NCBI GenBank assembly: GCA_002394335.1 | Contig: DGTP01000016.1 | Location: 222,052 to 286,051, forward strand | Length of the DNA: 64,000 nt | Direction of reading: 5' to 3' | From: Bacteroidales bacterium UBA4333 | Lineage (GTDB): Bacteria > Bacteroidota > Bacteroidia > Bacteroidales > Paludibacteraceae | Shown: positions 9,465-18,719 of the stretch, piece by piece | Layout: each line of letters begins with the position of its first letter | How positions within the stretch are numbered: position 1 is the first letter of the stretch | Translations under genes and position numbers: made by a program | The notes under the pieces: generated by a model | Seen by the model: the letters and a program-made list of their open reading frames with translations, nothing else | Databases searched by the model: none | What the model was told of the DNA's origin: nothing

Positions 9465-9629
9465 ATGGCTTACAAAATTTCTGATGACTGCATTGCTTGC
9501 GGTACTTGTATCGACGAATGCCCGATGGGCGCAATTTCTGAAGGTGAAAAATACTCCATTGATCCGGATGTATGCACCGAGTGTGGCACTTGTGCTGACG
9601 TTTGTCCGAGCGGAGCCATTGCACTCTGA
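9465..9629 (+). CDS. 2[4Fe-4S] ferredoxin
   Basis: 54 aa low-potential electron carrier. Two CxxCxxCxxxC clusters are complete: CIACGTCIDECP and CTECGTCADVCP. This is the clostridial-type bacterial ferredoxin, consistent with anaerobic metabolism (for example pyruvate:ferredoxin oxidoreductase). It is monocistronic: its own promoter lies upstream and a rho-independent terminator follows 28 bp after the stop. Confidence 0.95.
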   Translation: MAYKISDDCIACGTCIDECPMGAISEGEKYSIDPDVCTECGTCADVCPSGAIAL

Positions 9630-9656
9630 TCGTAGAAAGAAATGCATTCAAAAAAT

Positions 9657-9684
9657 GGAGAGGTGAATAACCTCTCTTTTTTAT
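9657..9684 (+). terminator. rho-independent terminator after ferredoxin
   Basis: 7-bp stem GAGAGGT/ACCTCTC followed by T6. Confidence 0.85.
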
Positions 9685-9919
9685 TTTACTTTTTTATAAA
9701 TAACGGTTTTCAACAAAAAAATTTTATGCCACTAAATAAGGGCAATACAAAAGTTGTTAACAATTTTTTTTATTTTTCTTGCATATATCAAACCTCCTCA
9801 TAATCAACATCTTAGAAAATGTAAAAAGGCGCAACTTGCTGATTAGCAAACACTTATGCGTAACTTGCTGAAATATGTACTTTTACGCAAAACGATAAAA
9901 AAGTCCGTTTTCAACAAAA
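9685..9919. other. AT-rich region upstream of dnaA, no gene seen
   Basis: No coding frame is convincing. The segment holds two copies of TTTTCAACAAA (about 9705 and 9908), two copies of AACTTGCTGA (about 9833 and 9862) and a GTTGTTAACAA palindrome. I see no canonical DnaA-box cluster, so I do not call an origin. Confidence 0.5.
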
Positions 9920-9951
9920 TTTGCATATGTCAAAAAAAAGCAGTACTTTTG
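9920..9951 (+). promoter_or_regulatory. dnaA promoter
   Basis: -33 TTTG at 9920-9923 and -7 TACTTTTG at 9944-9951, spacer 20 nt with A8. The leader is short (about 16 nt). Confidence 0.8.
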
Positions 9952-9973
9952 CACTCGTTTTCGGCAAAACTGA

Positions 9974-11365
9974 ATGACAAAACAGATCGACATAAGATGG
10001 CAAGAGTGTTTGCAAATCCTCGCAGACAACCTCACAGCAACGGCATTCCAAACATGGTTTGCCCCCATCGTGCCATTGGAATATAAGGATGGCGTGTTGG
10101 TACTGCAAGTCAAATCCCAATTTATTGCGGAATATATCGAAGACAATTATATCAACCTGCTCTCACGCACGATCATACGCGTATATGGAATAGGTACTAA
10201 ACTGGAGTACCGTGTTCTGATTGATTCGACCTCCGGAGCCGGTTCTACTATTCCTTCTTCAGGATCGATTAGAGAGAATGAGTTGAAGGAGAACAATTTG
10301 TCTTCTTTTGCCCCGGTCAAAGCGCAACAAGATAATTTCGAGACACAGCTCAACGAGCTTTATACTTTCGAGTCCTTTATCTCCGGTGAGCCGAATAAGT
10401 TAGCTCGCACTGCCGGTGTTGCAGTCTCCAAACAGCCTGGATTTACAGCTTTTAACCCGCTCTTCATTTATGGAGGAAGCGGAGTGGGGAAGACTCACTT
10501 GGCTAATGCTATCGGCAATCAGGCGAAACTGCTCAATCCGCAGGCGCGCGTGCTCTATGTGTCCGCCAATACTTTCAAACTGCAGTTTCAGGATGCCCAT
10601 AATCTGAACAAGATTCCGGATTTCCTCAATTTCTACCAGTCGGTAGATGTCCTGATTGTGGATGATATCCAGTATTTTGCCGGACTCAAAGGTACGCAAG
10701 ATACGTTCTTCCATATATTCAACTACCTGCAACAATCGCGCAAACAGTTGATCCTCACTTCCGACAGACCTCCATTGGCTCTCAGAGATATAGAGGACCG
10801 TTTGCTTACCCGCTTCAAATGGGGATTGGCTGCGGAGATCAAACGTCCGGATTATCAACTCAGACACGATATCCTGGTCAGCAAGATGCGTCGCGATGGT
10901 ATTGAGTTGAGCGAAGATGTAATAGAGTTTATCGCTACGAATGTGACCGATTCCGTACGTGATCTTGAAGGTGTTTTGGCTTCTTTGTTGGCGCACTCGA
11001 CACTTACTAATAGCCCTATAGATATCCGTTTGGCGGAAATGGTAGTCAGTCGCATTGTGCAGTTTGCCCCACAAAACAACTCTATGGACGAAATCACAGG
11101 AGCCGTTTCCGAACACTTCAATATAGACGAACGGTTTATCAAGGGCAAAGGGCGGTCGCGCCAGATAATGTTGGCTCGCCACGTGTCCATGTATCTGTGC
11201 AAAGAGATGTGCGAAAATCTTTCTCTTGCTGAGATAGGCAAGTATTTTGGTCAACGTTCACATGCAACCGTCCTGCATTCGGCAAATACTATGCGGGCAC
11301 AATTGGAGTACGATCCGGTTTTAAGACAGCATATTCAGCAAATTCGGGCAGCTTTGAAACGATAA
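9974..11365 (+). CDS. dnaA: chromosomal replication initiator DnaA
   Basis: 463 aa. Domain I (about 1-90) is followed by a short linker and then the AAA+ domain. The AAA+ domain has Walker A (GGSGVGKTHLANAI), Walker B (VLIVDDIQYF) and sensor I (LILTSDRPP). Domain IV carries the DNA-binding signature GQRSHATVLHS. The length is normal. It is preceded by its own promoter and followed by a perfect 12-bp terminator hairpin. Confidence 0.97.
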   Translation: MTKQIDIRWQECLQILADNLTATAFQTWFAPIVPLEYKDGVLVLQVKSQFIAEYIEDNYINLLSRTIIRVYGIGTKLEYRVLIDSTSGAGSTIPSSGSIRENELKENNLSSFAPVKAQQDNFETQLNELYTFESFISGEPNKLARTAGVAVSKQPGFTAFNPLFIYGGSGVGKTHLANAIGNQAKLLNPQARVLYVSANTFKLQFQDAHNLNKIPDFLNFYQSVDVLIVDDIQYFAGLKGTQDTFFHIFNYLQQSRKQLILTSDRPPLALRDIEDRLLTRFKWGLAAEIKRPDYQLRHDILVSKMRRDGIELSEDVIEFIATNVTDSVRDLEGVLASLLAHSTLTNSPIDIRLAEMVVSRIVQFAPQNNSMDEITGAVSEHFNIDERFIKGKGRSRQIMLARHVSMYLCKEMCENLSLAEIGKYFGQRSHATVLHSANTMRAQLEYDPVLRQHIQQIRAALKR

Positions 11366-11391
11366 AAATCACTATATAGACTTCAAAATAG

Positions 11392-11430
11392 ACAAATTCT
11401 GCACAAAAATGCAGAATTTGTTTGTTTATT
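11392..11430 (+). terminator. dnaA terminator, overlapping the next promoter
   Basis: Perfect 12-bp stem (11392-11403 with 11410-11421) followed by a T-rich tract. The TTTG at 11421-11424 at the end of the stem also serves as the -33 box of the downstream promoter. Confidence 0.85.
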
Positions 11431-11452
11431 CCAAAAAAAAGTAGTACTTTTG
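11421..11452 (+). promoter_or_regulatory. promoter of the glycan cluster
   Basis: -33 TTTG 11421-11424 and -7 TACTTTTG 11445-11452, spacer 20 nt. It is the only recognisable promoter before 20344, so it may drive all genes from 11489 to 20287. Confidence 0.75.
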
Positions 11453-11488
11453 TAGGTCATTTCGTGCGCATAAAACGCACGCATGTGT

Positions 11489-13111
11489 ATGAAACGTTTC
11501 GAAGAATGGAATAAATACGGATTAGCAGTCTTTCTGGTTGTAGTGAATGCAGCCTTTTTTGCTTTCATGGCGTGGTTCATGCCTATTCGTTATGAGCAGA
11601 ATGACGATATTATGATGTGCATGATAGCCAACGGGCTTTACACCGGTACACCTGATCCGCATTTGGTATATATTAACGCGCTCTACGGACAATTCCTCAC
11701 GTGGCTGTACACCTGGACTAAAGCCGTCGAATGGTACACTCTTATTTTCGCCGGGCTGCACATCCTTTCCATGAGTGTGATTGACTACACAGTTCTCCGT
11801 AGTAACCATAGCGGATACCTCAAAATGCTTTGGCTTGCTTTTCTCTACGTAATGTGGATCCGTATTATTATCTCCTTCCAGTTTACGACCACCGCAGGCT
11901 TGGTTTGTTTGGCAGGTATTCTCCTGCTTATGCGTCAGGGATGGCGTAATCTGCTGTTAGGTAGCGGCTTAGTCCTCATTGCGAGTCTCATTCGTTTTCA
12001 CTCTGCCGCATTAGTCTCTTTACTTATGGCTCCTGTGGTAATCTATCATTGGGGCAATGACTGGAAACGGTATCTTCCCATGGCAGCTTTGTTTGTGCTG
12101 GTGATCGGATGCCGGATAGGAAATAAGTTTTATTACCAGACTGACGAATGGAAGTATTACCGTGAGTATAATACTATTCGTGCTAACATGACCGACAACC
12201 CGAATGCCCGTTCACGACGAGTTTTTCAAAATCTCCCGGAGGGTGTCACGGAGGCGGATTACAAACTCTTCCTCAGTTTCTTCCCCGATCCGAATATCAT
12301 GGATTTGGAGGCACTCAAACTTATTAACACACATGTCAATGCCATGCCTCTTTCGCAGAAGCTTATGAACGTGGAGAGGTTGAGCAAATACGGATTGGTG
12401 ATCATCACCCTGCTGATTTTGATGCTCATGGTTGATTTGGCACAGCCTGAGAGCAAAATGCACTTTTTCATTGGCGGATATGCTATGTATGTGATAGGAC
12501 TGCTGATTTTGGTTTGCCTCAATCAGTTTGTCAAAAACCGGGTTTTTCTATGTTTTGTCATACCTATAGTCATGGCATTCTTCACACTCTTGCCGGAGAA
12601 GGTCTCCATGCAGCGTGTTACTGCCATGGCATCGCTGATTCTGGTGCTCATCGGCGTTTATATCTATCAAGCCGGTACGGCACGCGATAACGACTATTAT
12701 CATCGGACTGTCGTATGGAACGCATTTCAGTATCCGCTGATCAAGACTCTTCCTTCTGATAGCCGTCTGGCTACGGTAGGTACTACTTTTTCACTGGAGT
12801 TTATCAATCCCTTTCATATCAAGGATTTTAACACTCGGAAATTCTCTTTGGGATGGTTCACGCATATCCCATTCAATAAGGATGTCGGTGAGTCATATAT
12901 TGATCTCACACGTGAAAATATGTATTTGTTTGTGCCCGTCAATTACGATGACGCGGAGAGTATGATCAATCGTATCCGGCAACAGATTGCCTTTCATTAT
13001 GGTGTACCTACTTATGTGGACTTATATCGCAGGAATGGCGGATATGCGATCATTCAACTCCGTACAACCGACAATTGGGCGGCAATGGAAGAAATATGGG
13101 AAAATCAATAG
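11489..13111 (+). CDS. polytopic membrane protein, possible glycosyltransferase
   Basis: 540 aa with about ten hydrophobic segments in the first 400 residues and a soluble C-terminal region. An early extracytoplasmic loop after the first helix contains YEQNDDIMM; an acidic pair at this place is typical of GT-C polyprenyl-phosphate-sugar transferases (ArnT/PMT-like). That would put the enzyme in the membrane, transferring a lipid-linked sugar outside. I do not recognise a specific family, so the function is inferred from topology and context. The ATG at 11489 was preferred to one at 11483 because it gives the common MKRF start. It overlaps the next gene by 16 bp. Confidence 0.6.
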   Translation: MKRFEEWNKYGLAVFLVVVNAAFFAFMAWFMPIRYEQNDDIMMCMIANGLYTGTPDPHLVYINALYGQFLTWLYTWTKAVEWYTLIFAGLHILSMSVIDYTVLRSNHSGYLKMLWLAFLYVMWIRIIISFQFTTTAGLVCLAGILLLMRQGWRNLLLGSGLVLIASLIRFHSAALVSLLMAPVVIYHWGNDWKRYLPMAALFVLVIGCRIGNKFYYQTDEWKYYREYNTIRANMTDNPNARSRRVFQNLPEGVTEADYKLFLSFFPDPNIMDLEALKLINTHVNAMPLSQKLMNVERLSKYGLVIITLLILMLMVDLAQPESKMHFFIGGYAMYVIGLLILVCLNQFVKNRVFLCFVIPIVMAFFTLLPEKVSMQRVTAMASLILVLIGVYIYQAGTARDNDYYHRTVVWNAFQYPLIKTLPSDSRLATVGTTFSLEFINPFHIKDFNTRKFSLGWFTHIPFNKDVGESYIDLTRENMYLFVPVNYDDAESMINRIRQQIAFHYGVPTYVDLYRRNGGYAIIQLRTTDNWAAMEEIWENQ

Positions 13112-15408
13112 CTATTATCGGTGCGTCCTATCTTCAGGAACCGCTCGTTTCCAAGGCGAGAGAGATGGGACTTCGTACAATCTGTTTTGCATGGGCTCAA
13201 GGAGCCGTGTGCAAAGACCTCTGTGATGTCTTTTATCCTGTTTCTATTACTGAAAAAGAGGAAATATTACGCATCTGCCAACAAGAACACATTGATGGCA
13301 TTTGTACCATCGCAAGCGATGTAGCGGCGCCTACTGTCGCCTATGTAGCTGAGCAGATGGGGCTTACCGGCAATTCTTATCAAGCGGCTGTCTGTGCGCA
13401 TAACAAGCATCTTATGCGCGAAGCATTTGTGGCTGCAGGGGTTGATAGCCCGAAATACAAGGTTGTTGTTGAAGGCGAACCCATAAATCCTTCAGGAATG
13501 GAACTGCCGCTGATCGTCAAGCCTTCCGACCGATCCGGCAGTCTGGCTGTAACCAAAGTGACCGATTGGGCACAACTCGCTCCAGCCGTCCGAAATGCCC
13601 TTAGTGCTTCTCTCGAACATGAAGCTCTCATTGAGGAGTTTATAGAAGGAAGAGAAATAAGTGTAGAGATGCTTTCCTGCCGTGGAACCCATTATCCTCT
13701 GCAGATTACGGATAAGATTACTACCGGTGCACCGCATTTCGTCGAACTCGCACACCACCAGCCTTCATCTCTGCCTTCAGAGATGCAACAACGTATCTAT
13801 GCTATCACCCAGAAGGCATTGGATGCACTCGGACTGACCAACGGTGCCGCTCATGCAGAATACAAAATCACTGCTTCAGGAAGAGTGGTAGTGATGGAGA
13901 TTGGCGGACGAATGGGAGGGGATTTCATTGGATCGACATTGGTGCCGCTCAGTACCGGATATGATTTTCTGACAGGAGTTATCCAAGTGGCTTTAGGACA
14001 ACTTATTGTACCTGTCAAAACCAAAACTCACCACAGCGGTGTCTATTTTCTCAGTGGCGAAACACCGGAAGTGCTGCCCTATATTCAGCACGCCGACAGA
14101 TATCCGAATATCATTACTGCCGAGCAGACTTCTACCGAACTCAAGCCGCTTACTTGCAGTGCTGACCGAAGCGGCTATTTCATCTATGCAGATCCGTCTT
14201 CGCGCTTTGAAACCTTGGCTGGCAAAACAATCATGGTGCTCGGTGGTGGCAGATACCAACTGCCTCTCATCAAAGCCGGCAGAGATGCAGGATGCCGGGT
14301 GCTGGTGATGGGATGGGAAGGCGATTTTCCGGGATATGAACTGGCGTCCAAGTGGTATAACGTGGATATTATGGATGCCGAGACTATCATCCGCATTGCC
14401 AAAGAAGAGAACATAGACGGCATAGTAGGTTGCGGATCGGATTTTATTCTGCCTACTATAGGAAGAGTGGTTGACGCACTTCATCTGCCCGGATCGTCTT
14501 ATCACTCTTCGGTTATCGCTTCCGACAAACTGCTTATGAAGCAGGCATTTTCTCAATCCCATGTTCGCACCGCTGCTTTCGCCCTTGTGGAGAGTAGCGA
14601 CCAAGCTTTGGATGAAGCTCGGAAGATAGGCTTCCCTGTTGTACTCAAGATTGTTGACGGCAGCGGTAGCAAGGGAGTTGTTATCTGTTCCGATAAAGAA
14701 TCGCTAAGCAGAGCTTATGCTGACGTTAAGCCGATCACAAGTCATCCTTATATGGTGCTTGAAAAGTTCATTGATGGCGAGGAATTTGGTGCACAAGCAT
14801 ATGTACAGAATGGCAAACTACAGTTCTGTATGCTACACGGAGACCTCGTCTTCCATGGTAAGAGTGGCGTGCCTGTCGGACATTATGCCCCTCTTTTGGA
14901 GGAGCACAAAGGGCTGCAAGACGATGCCGAAGAACAACTCAGGCGTTGTATTCAGGCATTGCAGATTGACAATTGCGCCATCAATGCAGATTTTATCCTC
15001 CATAACAACCAGGTGTATGTTCTGGAGATCGGCGCACGAGCCGGAGCTACCTGTCTGCCCGAATTAGTCAGCGGTTGCTATGGAATGGATTATTACCATT
15101 ACCTCCTCCGCGGTGCATGCGGGCTTTCACTCCCAACGATGGAAAGCCGCTCACTTCACCCTTCCTTGGTCTTCACTCCTTATTCCAAACAAACGGGGAA
15201 AGTCGTTTCCGTCCAACACCCCTGCTGGAAAGAAATCATTGACTGCTGTATCTATCCTCAGGCGGGAGACGAGATTCACGCTTTCCGTACTGCCTATGAT
15301 CGCATCGGACACCTCGTCCTGCATGGAGAATCCATACAACAGCTTCTGGATCTGTATCAATCCGAAGTGCAACATTTTCCTTTTGTAACGCTGCAAACCG
15401 AAGAATAA
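13096..15408 (+). CDS. double ATP-grasp domain protein
   Basis: 770 aa with two complete tandem ATP-grasp modules. The first starts with SIAIIGASYLQEPLV and the second, at about residue 378, with TIMVLGGGRYQLPLI. Each has a preATP-grasp Rossmann-like domain, a lysine-bearing strand (LIVKPSDRSGS; VVLKIVDGSGSKG) and an acidic metal-binding end (VVMEIGGRMGG; YVLEIGARAG). The family forms acyl-phosphates and ligates them to amines. Single-module relatives make carnosine-like or peptide-like bonds, and the carbamoyl-phosphate synthase large subunit has two modules, but the other CPS domains are absent. Context suggests that it acylates an amino sugar or lipid-linked glycan with carboxylic or amino acids. 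The substrate is unknown. The ATG at 13096 was chosen over an upstream TTG. Confidence 0.75.
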   Translation: MGKSIAIIGASYLQEPLVSKAREMGLRTICFAWAQGAVCKDLCDVFYPVSITEKEEILRICQQEHIDGICTIASDVAAPTVAYVAEQMGLTGNSYQAAVCAHNKHLMREAFVAAGVDSPKYKVVVEGEPINPSGMELPLIVKPSDRSGSLAVTKVTDWAQLAPAVRNALSASLEHEALIEEFIEGREISVEMLSCRGTHYPLQITDKITTGAPHFVELAHHQPSSLPSEMQQRIYAITQKALDALGLTNGAAHAEYKITASGRVVVMEIGGRMGGDFIGSTLVPLSTGYDFLTGVIQVALGQLIVPVKTKTHHSGVYFLSGETPEVLPYIQHADRYPNIITAEQTSTELKPLTCSADRSGYFIYADPSSRFETLAGKTIMVLGGGRYQLPLIKAGRDAGCRVLVMGWEGDFPGYELASKWYNVDIMDAETIIRIAKEENIDGIVGCGSDFILPTIGRVVDALHLPGSSYHSSVIASDKLLMKQAFSQSHVRTAAFALVESSDQALDEARKIGFPVVLKIVDGSGSKGVVICSDKESLSRAYADVKPITSHPYMVLEKFIDGEEFGAQAYVQNGKLQFCMLHGDLVFHGKSGVPVGHYAPLLEEHKGLQDDAEEQLRRCIQALQIDNCAINADFILHNNQVYVLEIGARAGATCLPELVSGCYGMDYYHYLLRGACGLSLPTMESRSLHPSLVFTPYSKQTGKVVSVQHPCWKEIIDCCIYPQAGDEIHAFRTAYDRIGHLVLHGESIQQLLDLYQSEVQHFPFVTLQTEE

Positions 15409-15411
15409 CAT

Positions 15412-16341
15412 ATGAAATATTCACAGTCCATTTCTGTAGTCGTACCTATTTATAACGACCAAGAGGTAATAGCCGAACTTCATCGCCGCTTGAAACCGGT
15501 GTTGGAAGAAATAACCTCCCATTATGAGTTGATTTTGGTGGATGACGGCAGTCGCGACAATTCATGGAACGAGATGCTCGCTGTTCGGCAGACCAATCCT
15601 AATATACGTGCTGTCAGGCTCAGTCGCAATTTCGGACAACAGAGCGCTATTGCTGCCGGTTTGTCATTGGCGAATAATGATTTAGTGGTGTTGATGGATA
15701 GTGACCTTCAAGATCGTCCTGAAGACATTCCTACACTTATTGATGCCCTGCTTGCAGACAGACAGGCTTCGATGGCTATTGCCCAGTGGGAACAGCGGCA
15801 GGACAGCAGGTTCAAACTCGCTGTCTCGCGACTCTTCCAGACTGTCAGCAATTCCATTACCGAGATTCACACCGTACCACGGTTGGGAATCTTCCGTGTG
15901 ATGCACAAGTCGGTGGTTGATGAGTTGCGCAATTTCCCGGAGAAGACAGCTACTACCGTCAGTCTTCTCTATTATATCGGCTCCAAGTATGTACCGGTGC
16001 CGCTTAAGCGCGATGCACGTTTTGCAGGAAAGAGCGGATATAACCTCCATAAGATGCTGGCGTTGACTTTCGCACGTATATTCTCCTTCTCGATGTTTCC
16101 AATCCGCATGGTCACTTATCTCGGAGGGTTCTTATGCATTGGATCCATGTTAGCGGCACTGATTCTTGTTATTTATAAACTGACAGGAAATGTTGTTACA
16201 GGATGGACAAGTACCATGGTTTTACTGCTCTTCCTCTTCGGACTCAATTTCGCCTTCCTCGGTATATTGGGAGAATATGTGGGACGCATTTTCCTGGAGA
16301 CCAAACAAAGACCTAAATTCATGATTGGAGAAATAGTATGA
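15412..16341 (+). CDS. polyprenyl-phosphate glycosyltransferase (GT2, GtrB/ArnC-like)
   Basis: 309 aa. The N-terminal GT-A domain shows the nucleotide-binding VVPIYND start, LVDDGSRDNS, and a DXD-type motif MDSDLQDRPED. Two C-terminal membrane helices follow (about 230-300). This layout (about 310 aa, two helices) is that of enzymes that load a sugar onto undecaprenyl or dolichyl phosphate on the cytoplasmic face. It starts 3 bp after the ATP-grasp gene and overlaps the acyltransferase by 4 bp. Confidence 0.85.
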   Translation: MKYSQSISVVVPIYNDQEVIAELHRRLKPVLEEITSHYELILVDDGSRDNSWNEMLAVRQTNPNIRAVRLSRNFGQQSAIAAGLSLANNDLVVLMDSDLQDRPEDIPTLIDALLADRQASMAIAQWEQRQDSRFKLAVSRLFQTVSNSITEIHTVPRLGIFRVMHKSVVDELRNFPEKTATTVSLLYYIGSKYVPVPLKRDARFAGKSGYNLHKMLALTFARIFSFSMFPIRMVTYLGGFLCIGSMLAALILVIYKLTGNVVTGWTSTMVLLLFLFGLNFAFLGILGEYVGRIFLETKQRPKFMIGEIV

Positions 16342-16886
16342 GTCCGGCAATCAAATATAACTTGGAGCAGTTGCACCGAATGGTTGGACAACGGCTGGTA
16401 ATGTCGCCTTGGTTTGATTTGCCCATTGGTCTTCAATGGCGTGACTCCAAGTACCGGAGGCTTTTCCATGCCGGAAAGTCGCTCCATGTCGGTCATAATG
16501 TACATATTGACCGTGAGCACAAGCAATACACAGGCTCTATCTCCATCGGATCCAAGGTCTTTATTAGCCACGATGTTCTTCTTGACTATACCGGGCATCT
16601 TACCATCGGGAACGAGGTTTGGATACTTCAGGGGACACATATCCTGACACATGAACATGACATCACTGTCTTGCGCCAAACGGGTGTCAACCCCACAACT
16701 CAGACATCTCTTGTCATCGAGGATAAAGCTTATATCGGCTCCAATGTGACTATCCTTCCGTCTTGCCATCGCATCGGACGGGAAGCGGTTATTGCTGCCG
16801 GAGCAGTCGTGACACACGATGTGCCGGATTATACACTTGTCGCTGGAGTGCCTGCCAAACCTGTCAAAACACTTCCCCATGACTAA
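16338..16886 (+). CDS. left-handed beta-helix acyltransferase (hexapeptide repeat)
   Basis: 182 aa WbbJ/FdtC-like acetyltransferase. Hexapeptide repeats are visible (ISIGSKVFISHDVLL, LTIGNEVWILQGTHI, VIEDKAYIGSNVTILP) with the catalytic His region THEHD. Such enzymes acetylate hydroxyl or amino groups of sugars from acetyl-CoA. With the downstream sugar transaminase, N-acetylation of the new amino group is the likely job (inference). It overlaps the next gene by 8 bp. Confidence 0.85.
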   Translation: MSPAIKYNLEQLHRMVGQRLVMSPWFDLPIGLQWRDSKYRRLFHAGKSLHVGHNVHIDREHKQYTGSISIGSKVFISHDVLLDYTGHLTIGNEVWILQGTHILTHEHDITVLRQTGVNPTTQTSLVIEDKAYIGSNVTILPSCHRIGREAVIAAGAVVTHDVPDYTLVAGVPAKPVKTLPHD

Positions 16887-17214
16887 GACCGTTCAATATA
16901 TAGCGCTGATTTTGGTGTACTTGTTCTACGCCTCCATCTCCATCATACTCAAGTACACCGGGCTGCAGACACCTCTCACATTGCCGTGGTGTATCGGCTT
17001 TGCAGGACTCATTTTCACGCTTGGTATCTATGCCATTGCTTGGCAACAGATACTCAAACGCATTGATCTCGGCACAGCATATATGTTCAAAGGCACAAGC
17101 CTCATCTTCATTATGCTGCTCCTTAATATCTGCTACGGCGAACCTGTCACGCCAACCAAGTTGATAGCTACCGGAATTATAGTTTTGGGCATTGCCCTTT
17201 ACGCTAAATCATAA
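16879..17214 (+). CDS. EamA/SMR-like four-helix membrane protein, first of a pair
   Basis: 111 aa with four membrane helices and the size of SMR/ArnE-type proteins. The ATG at 16879 overlaps the acyltransferase gene; an earlier in-frame start at 16819 would add a non-membrane segment inside that gene. Two such half-size proteins in a row, next to a polyprenyl-phosphate glycosyltransferase, resemble the ArnE/ArnF flippase pair. Flipping of the lipid-linked sugar is inferred. Confidence 0.75.
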   Translation: MTKTVQYIALILVYLFYASISIILKYTGLQTPLTLPWCIGFAGLIFTLGIYAIAWQQILKRIDLGTAYMFKGTSLIFIMLLLNICYGEPVTPTKLIATGIIVLGIALYAKS

Positions 17215-17222
17215 ATCGAAGT

Positions 17223-17555
17223 ATGGGATATATTCTTGTGATAATCAGTGCTTTGATAGGTGTTGTCAGCCAAATGATGCTCAAGCAATCTGCACGACTG
17301 CAACACCCCTCTTGGTGGCGTGAATATATAAACATCTGGGTCATCGGGGGCTACTCGCTCATGGTGCTTAGTTTGGTCGTCAATCTACTGGCGATTCATA
17401 TGGGGATTTTGGCGCAGGAGGTCAGTATCATCGAGTGTATCAACTATCTCCTTATTCCTATTGCAGCCTGGTTAGTGTTCCATGAACCGATCACAAGGCG
17501 CAAAGCACTCGCCATTGCCATTATACTGGTGGGAGTGGTAGTATTTTTTCTATAA
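17223..17555 (+). CDS. EamA/SMR-like four-helix membrane protein, second of a pair
   Basis: 110 aa with four helices, including ILVIISALIGVVSQMMLKQS, where the Gln-Met-Met-Leu-Lys pattern after helix 1 is typical of DMT-superfamily proteins. It starts 8 bp after its partner. Dimerisation with it would give a functional eight-helix transporter. Confidence 0.75.
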   Translation: MGYILVIISALIGVVSQMMLKQSARLQHPSWWREYINIWVIGGYSLMVLSLVVNLLAIHMGILAQEVSIIECINYLLIPIAAWLVFHEPITRRKALAIAIILVGVVVFFL

Positions 17556-17579
17556 CGATAAATTAAAACACATAAACAT

Positions 17580-18719
17580 ATGATCAATTTCAATCAACCT
17601 CATCTCACCGGCAAAGAAGCACATTACATGTACGAAGCCGTTTATGAAGGTAAACTCTCCGGTAATGGCAAATTCACCAAGCGTTGTCAGGCATGGTTTG
17701 AACAGCGTTATGGTTTTGCCAAAACACTTCTCACAACCTCCGGCTCCGACGCTTTGGAAATGTGTGCCATGTTATGCAATCTGAAGCCCGGCGATGAGGT
17801 TATTATTCCATCTTATACCTTCGTTTCTACGGCATTGGCTTTCTTGCGCGAAGGTGCCAAGGTGGTATTTGCCGACTCCATGAAACGTAATCCTAACTTG
17901 GACGCCCAGACATTGGAAGCCCTTATTACTCCGCGCACCAGAGTGATTGTGCCGGTTCATTATGCCGGTGTGGCTTGCGAAATGGATGCTATCATGGCTG
18001 TAGCCAGCAAGCATAATCTCCTCGTCGTCGAAGACGCCGCCCAAGCAATTGATTCATACTATACTTCGAACATACAACATAAAATATTGCCTCTCGGAGG
18101 CATCGGGCATCTTGCCGCCTTTTCCTTCCATGAGACAAAAAACATTACAGCCGGAGGCGAGGGTGGTTTGCTTGTTGTCAATGACGAACGATTCATCCGT
18201 CGCGCCGAAATAATATGGGAGAAAGGCACTAACCGTGCAGAGTTTTTCCGCGGTGAAGTCAACAAATACGGATGGGTGGATATGGGTTCCTCTTTCTTGC
18301 CGGCGGAGATCAATGCCGCTTTCCTCTGGGCACAACTGGAAAACCTTGATGACATCCAGGCCAAGCGCAAACAACTCTGGAACCGCTATTACGATAATCT
18401 GTCGAAAGTCCATGCCTCTTTCTCTCTTCCAGACATACCTGATTATGCCACCAATAACGCGCATATGTTCTATCTTGTATTGCCGGATTTGGAGAAACGC
18501 ACAGCGTTTATCAAATATCTCAAGGAACATGGCATCGGAGCTGTCTTCCATTACCTCAGCCTCCATTCCTCCGAGTACTATCGCGCACGCCATGACGGGC
18601 GGCAACTACCAGAGTGCGACCGTTATGCCGATTGTTTGGTTCGTTTGCCTCTGTTCTATGATCTGACCATTGAGCAAGTCGATTTTATCTGTGATACGAT
18701 CAGGGACTTTTTCGCCTAA
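17580..18719 (+). CDS. wecE: dTDP-4-amino-4,6-dideoxygalactose transaminase-like enzyme
   Basis: 379 aa PLP-dependent sugar aminotransferase of the DegT/DnrJ/EryC1 group, closest in motif to WecE/RffA. The sequence SFHETKNITAGGEGG includes the PLP-binding Lys, and VVEDAAQAID has the Asp that contacts the PLP ring nitrogen. LTTSGSDALEM near residue 55 binds the cofactor phosphate. It would convert a nucleotide 4-keto-6-deoxysugar to the 4-amino sugar using glutamate. No dTDP-glucose dehydratase lies in the window, so the keto sugar must be made elsewhere. Its last base is shared with the start of the next gene. Confidence 0.87.
   Translation: MINFNQPHLTGKEAHYMYEAVYEGKLSGNGKFTKRCQAWFEQRYGFAKTLLTTSGSDALEMCAMLCNLKPGDEVIIPSYTFVSTALAFLREGAKVVFADSMKRNPNLDAQTLEALITPRTRVIVPVHYAGVACEMDAIMAVASKHNLLVVEDAAQAIDSYYTSNIQHKILPLGGIGHLAAFSFHETKNITAGGEGGLLVVNDERFIRRAEIIWEKGTNRAEFFRGEVNKYGWVDMGSSFLPAEINAAFLWAQLENLDDIQAKRKQLWNRYYDNLSKVHASFSLPDIPDYATNNAHMFYLVLPDLEKRTAFIKYLKEHGIGAVFHYLSLHSSEYYRARHDGRQLPECDRYADCLVRLPLFYDLTIEQVDFICDTIRDFFA

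Noticed and set aside
9685..9973. Possible replication origin upstream of dnaA
   Set aside because: No cluster of DnaA boxes or clear unwinding element; in Bacteroidota the origin is often away from dnaA.
13096..15408. Carbamoyl-phosphate synthase large subunit
   Set aside because: Two ATP-grasp modules are present, but the length is about 300 aa short, the oligomerisation and allosteric domains are missing and there is no carA neighbour.
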